Below the pieces are notes generated by a model, which saw only the letters and a list, made by a program, of their open reading frames with translations, was not told the origin of the DNA and made no database searches. A program made the position numbers and the translations under genes. A DNA stretch of 7,901 bases from an uncultured Synergistales bacterium (GTDB lineage: Bacteria > Synergistota > Synergistia > Synergistales > Aminobacteriaceae): contig CALFXN010000254.1 in NCBI GenBank assembly GCA_937957815.1, positions 1-7,901 of the forward strand, given 5' to 3'. Shown here piece by piece: positions 6,272-7,901 of this stretch; within the stretch, counting starts at the first letter, position 1, and each line of letters opens with the position of its first letter.

Positions 6272-7357
6272 ATGTCGGATATCGTGAATCAGATTCGCAT
6301 AGCGGGACTCGCCATCGGCGGAAACGCTCCCGTCCGTGTGGAGAGTATGCTGAAGATACCTCTGTCGGACGAAGAAGAATCCCTTTCCCAGTGCAGATCC
6401 CTTGCCGAAGAAGGGTGCGAGCTTCTTCGTGTCGCGTTTCCCGATCTGCGTTTCAGAGACGCCTTTGCCCGGTTTGTCGACGCATCCCCGATCCCGCTCA
6501 TGGCGGATATTCATTTCGATCCGCTTCTTGCGATTGCGGCAATGGAGATCGGATGTCCGTCAATACGCATCAATCCCGGGAATCTCTCGTCGCGATCTCT
6601 GGGAGATCTCGTCGCCGCCGCACGCGCGCACCGTGTCGTCATCCGCGTTGGAGCGAACAGCGGCTCCGTCAACGAGCGACAGCTCCGCAATGCCGCCGGC
6701 GACCGTGCGGCCGCTCTCGCGATAGCTGTGGGGGAACAGATGGAGTCTCTCGTCGCCCTCGGCTTTCACGACATCATCGTTTCGGCGAAATCGTCTTCGG
6801 TCCGCGAAACCGTCTCCTGCGTCTCGCTTCTCGCGCAACGCTACCCTGACTATCCGGTGCATATCGGCATCACCGAAGCCGGTCCCGGAATGGGTGGGGT
6901 CGTGAAGAGTTCTATCGGGATCGGGCTCCTTCTCGCGCAGGGGATCGGCAACACGATCCGCGTCAGCCTGTCGGAGGCTCCCGAGATGGAAGTCCGGGCG
7001 GGATATCACATTTTGCGATCGCTTGAACTGAGGAAACGCGGCGTCAATCTCATCTCATGTCCGACATGTGGTCGCAAGCGTCTCGACGTTCGTTCCGTCC
7101 TTCCCGAAATCGAGCGCTACTTCCGACTTCTGCCCGACGGAACGAACGTCGCTGTCATGGGGTGCGAGGTCAACGGTCCCAGAGAGGCGGCCCACGCCGA
7201 TATCGGGATTGCCGGTTCCCCGGGCGGCGTGGTAGTCTTTTCTCTGGGGAAGAGAATAGGGGAGTGTTCCTTTTCGGACATTCCGACGTATATTCCGGCC
7301 GTGTTTTCCTCGTTCTCCGAAGAGCGGAGACGATCCCCCGAAGCCGACAATCCATGA
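6272..7357 (+). CDS. ispG: 4-hydroxy-3-methylbut-2-en-1-yl diphosphate synthase (IspG/GcpE)
   Basis: IspG reductively converts methylerythritol cyclodiphosphate to HMBPP, the penultimate step of the MEP pathway, using a [4Fe-4S] cluster and an electron donor such as flavodoxin or ferredoxin. The 361 residues match the bacterial two-domain type: a TIM-barrel part with MADIHFDP (77-84) and IRINPGNL (98-105), then the cluster domain. The ligands are present: Cys263 and Cys266 (SCPTC), Cys298 (MGCEVNGP) and Glu305. The N-terminal region is divergent: VESML stands where VQSMT is usual, and the segment after it differs from the standard TxTxD pattern. NGPREA replaces the common NGPGEA. The start is uncertain. 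At ATG 6272 the AAAGGA runs directly into the start codon, whereas GTG 6284 has the same element 11 bases upstream and would remove only four residues. The gene lies 12 bases after rseP and 16 before argF, so co-transcription is likely. Confidence 0.95.
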   Translation: MSDIVNQIRIAGLAIGGNAPVRVESMLKIPLSDEEESLSQCRSLAEEGCELLRVAFPDLRFRDAFARFVDASPIPLMADIHFDPLLAIAAMEIGCPSIRINPGNLSSRSLGDLVAAARAHRVVIRVGANSGSVNERQLRNAAGDRAAALAIAVGEQMESLVALGFHDIIVSAKSSSVRETVSCVSLLAQRYPDYPVHIGITEAGPGMGGVVKSSIGIGLLLAQGIGNTIRVSLSEAPEMEVRAGYHILRSLELRKRGVNLISCPTCGRKRLDVRSVLPEIERYFRLLPDGTNVAVMGCEVNGPREAAHADIGIAGSPGGVVVFSLGKRIGECSFSDIPTYIPAVFSSFSEERRRSPEADNP

Positions 7358-7358
7358 G

Positions 7359-7363
7359 AGGAG
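7359..7363 (+). promoter_or_regulatory. Ribosome binding site of the ornithine carbamoyltransferase gene
   Basis: AGGAG begins two bases after the ispG stop, ten bases before the ATG at 7374. The nearer ATG at 7366 is in another frame and meets a stop after two codons, so 7374 is the start. Confidence 0.75.
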
Positions 7364-7373
7364 AGATGCGTTG

Positions 7374-7853
7374 ATGCCTGTCAACCTCAAGGGACGGAGT
7401 TTTCTGACGCTGAAAGATTTTACGAAGGACGAGATCCTGTATCTCCTTGATCTCGCCGATGACCTCAAAGCCAAGAAACGCGCGGGAATTCCCGGGACGA
7501 GCCTCAGGGGAAAGAATATCGCGCTCATCTTCGAGAAGGCATCGACGAGAACGCGGTGCGCCTTCACTGTTGCCTGTATCGACGAAGGCGGTCATCCGGA
7601 GTTTCTCGGCAAGAACGATATCCACCTCGGAGCCAAGGAAGATTTGAAGGATACCGCACGCGTACTCGGACGCATGTTTAACGGAATTCAGTATCGCGGA
7701 TTCCTGCAGTCCGTAGTCGAGGGGCTCGCCCGCTATTCGGGCGTTCCCGTATGGAATGGTCTGACGGATATCGACCATCCGACACAGGTTCTCGCCGACT
7801 TCATGACACTCAGGGAAAATTTCGGAAAAAATCTGAAAGAGCTTCGTCTCGCA
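7374..7853 (+). CDS. argF: Ornithine carbamoyltransferase, 3'-truncated by the contig end
   Basis: This enzyme joins carbamoyl phosphate and ornithine to give citrulline in arginine synthesis, or runs in reverse in the arginine deiminase pathway (then named arcB). The sequence cannot tell these roles apart, so the symbol is provisional. The 160 genuine residues cover roughly the N-terminal half of a family of about 330. They include [12 protein letters not shown] with the carbamoyl-phosphate loop STRTR at 57-61, [18 protein letters not shown] (93-110) with Arg108, and DHPTQVLAD (134-142) with the HPTQ motif at 135-138. These features, and the [15 protein letters not shown] stretch, resemble clostridial-type enzymes. 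The ornithine-binding half is missing because the sequence runs into an Illumina adapter at 7854. The frame stays open through the adapter, so an automatic translation would add 16 false residues starting [12 protein letters not shown]. The gene starts 16 bases after ispG and may share its transcript, although arginine metabolism has no evident link to the rest. Confidence 0.93.
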
Positions 7854-7901
7854 AGATCGGAAGAGCACACGTCTGAACTCCAGTCACGTGGCCTTATCTC
7901 G
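7854..7901 (+). other. Illumina TruSeq index adapter left on the contig end (not genomic)
   Basis: From 7854 the sequence begins AGATCGGAAGAGCACACGTC and continues exactly as the TruSeq index adapter through CAGTCAC at 7881-7887. GTGGCC at 7888-7893 is in the barcode position, followed by TT and ATCTCG, the start of the adapter's constant downstream part. The first A (7854) may be genomic or the added A-tail. This is a library artefact, and bases 7854/7855-7901 should be trimmed. GTGGCC corresponds, as I recall, to TruSeq index 20. Confidence 0.98.

Noticed and set aside
7170..7868. Long antisense open frame of 232 codons opposite ispG and argF.
   Set aside because: It lies wholly opposite two well-identified genes, starts inside the adapter sequence and shows no recognisable motif. 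It is a product of codon bias.

Overview
The window is a densely packed bacterial chromosomal segment in which every recognisable gene lies on the + strand and is separated from its neighbour by at most about 30 bases or overlaps it. It holds nine genes in order: the 3' part of murA, a P-loop/Asp23-domain protein of unknown function, a family 4-type uracil-DNA glycosylase, uppS, cdsA, dxr, rseP, ispG, and the 5' half of an ornithine carbamoyltransferase gene (argF/arcB type). I see no tRNA, rRNA, CRISPR array, insertion sequence, prophage, clear promoter or intrinsic terminator. The longest stretch without a gene is about 30 bases.

The last 47-48 bases (7854/7855-7901) are not genomic. They match the Illumina TruSeq index adapter, including a six-base barcode that reads GTGGCC (index 20 as I recall the published set). 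The adapter stays open in the argF frame and adds a false C-terminal tail of 16 residues. Genuine sequence ends at about base 7853, so the argF truncation is a contig end, not a biological break.

The block uppS-cdsA-dxr-rseP has the order known from Bacillus and other Firmicutes, not the Escherichia coli order dxr-uppS-cdsA-rseP. The following ispG resembles clostridial-type clusters. Upstream, the usual pyrH-frr is replaced by murA, the P-loop/Asp23 gene and the glycosylase. Moderately GC-rich codon use, this gene order and the divergent sequences suggest Synergistota or a deep clostridial-type lineage. That placement is an inference of modest confidence.

Functionally, Dxr and IspG are two steps of the MEP (non-mevalonate) isoprenoid pathway, and UppS polymerises its products into undecaprenyl diphosphate, the lipid carrier of wall precursors. 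MurA makes the first committed wall precursor, CdsA makes CDP-diacylglycerol for phospholipids, and RseP is an intramembrane protease linked to envelope stress. The region is therefore an envelope-building operon with a DNA-repair gene inside it. The least understood element is the P-loop/Asp23 protein. I found no evidence for a dramatic new system beyond it.
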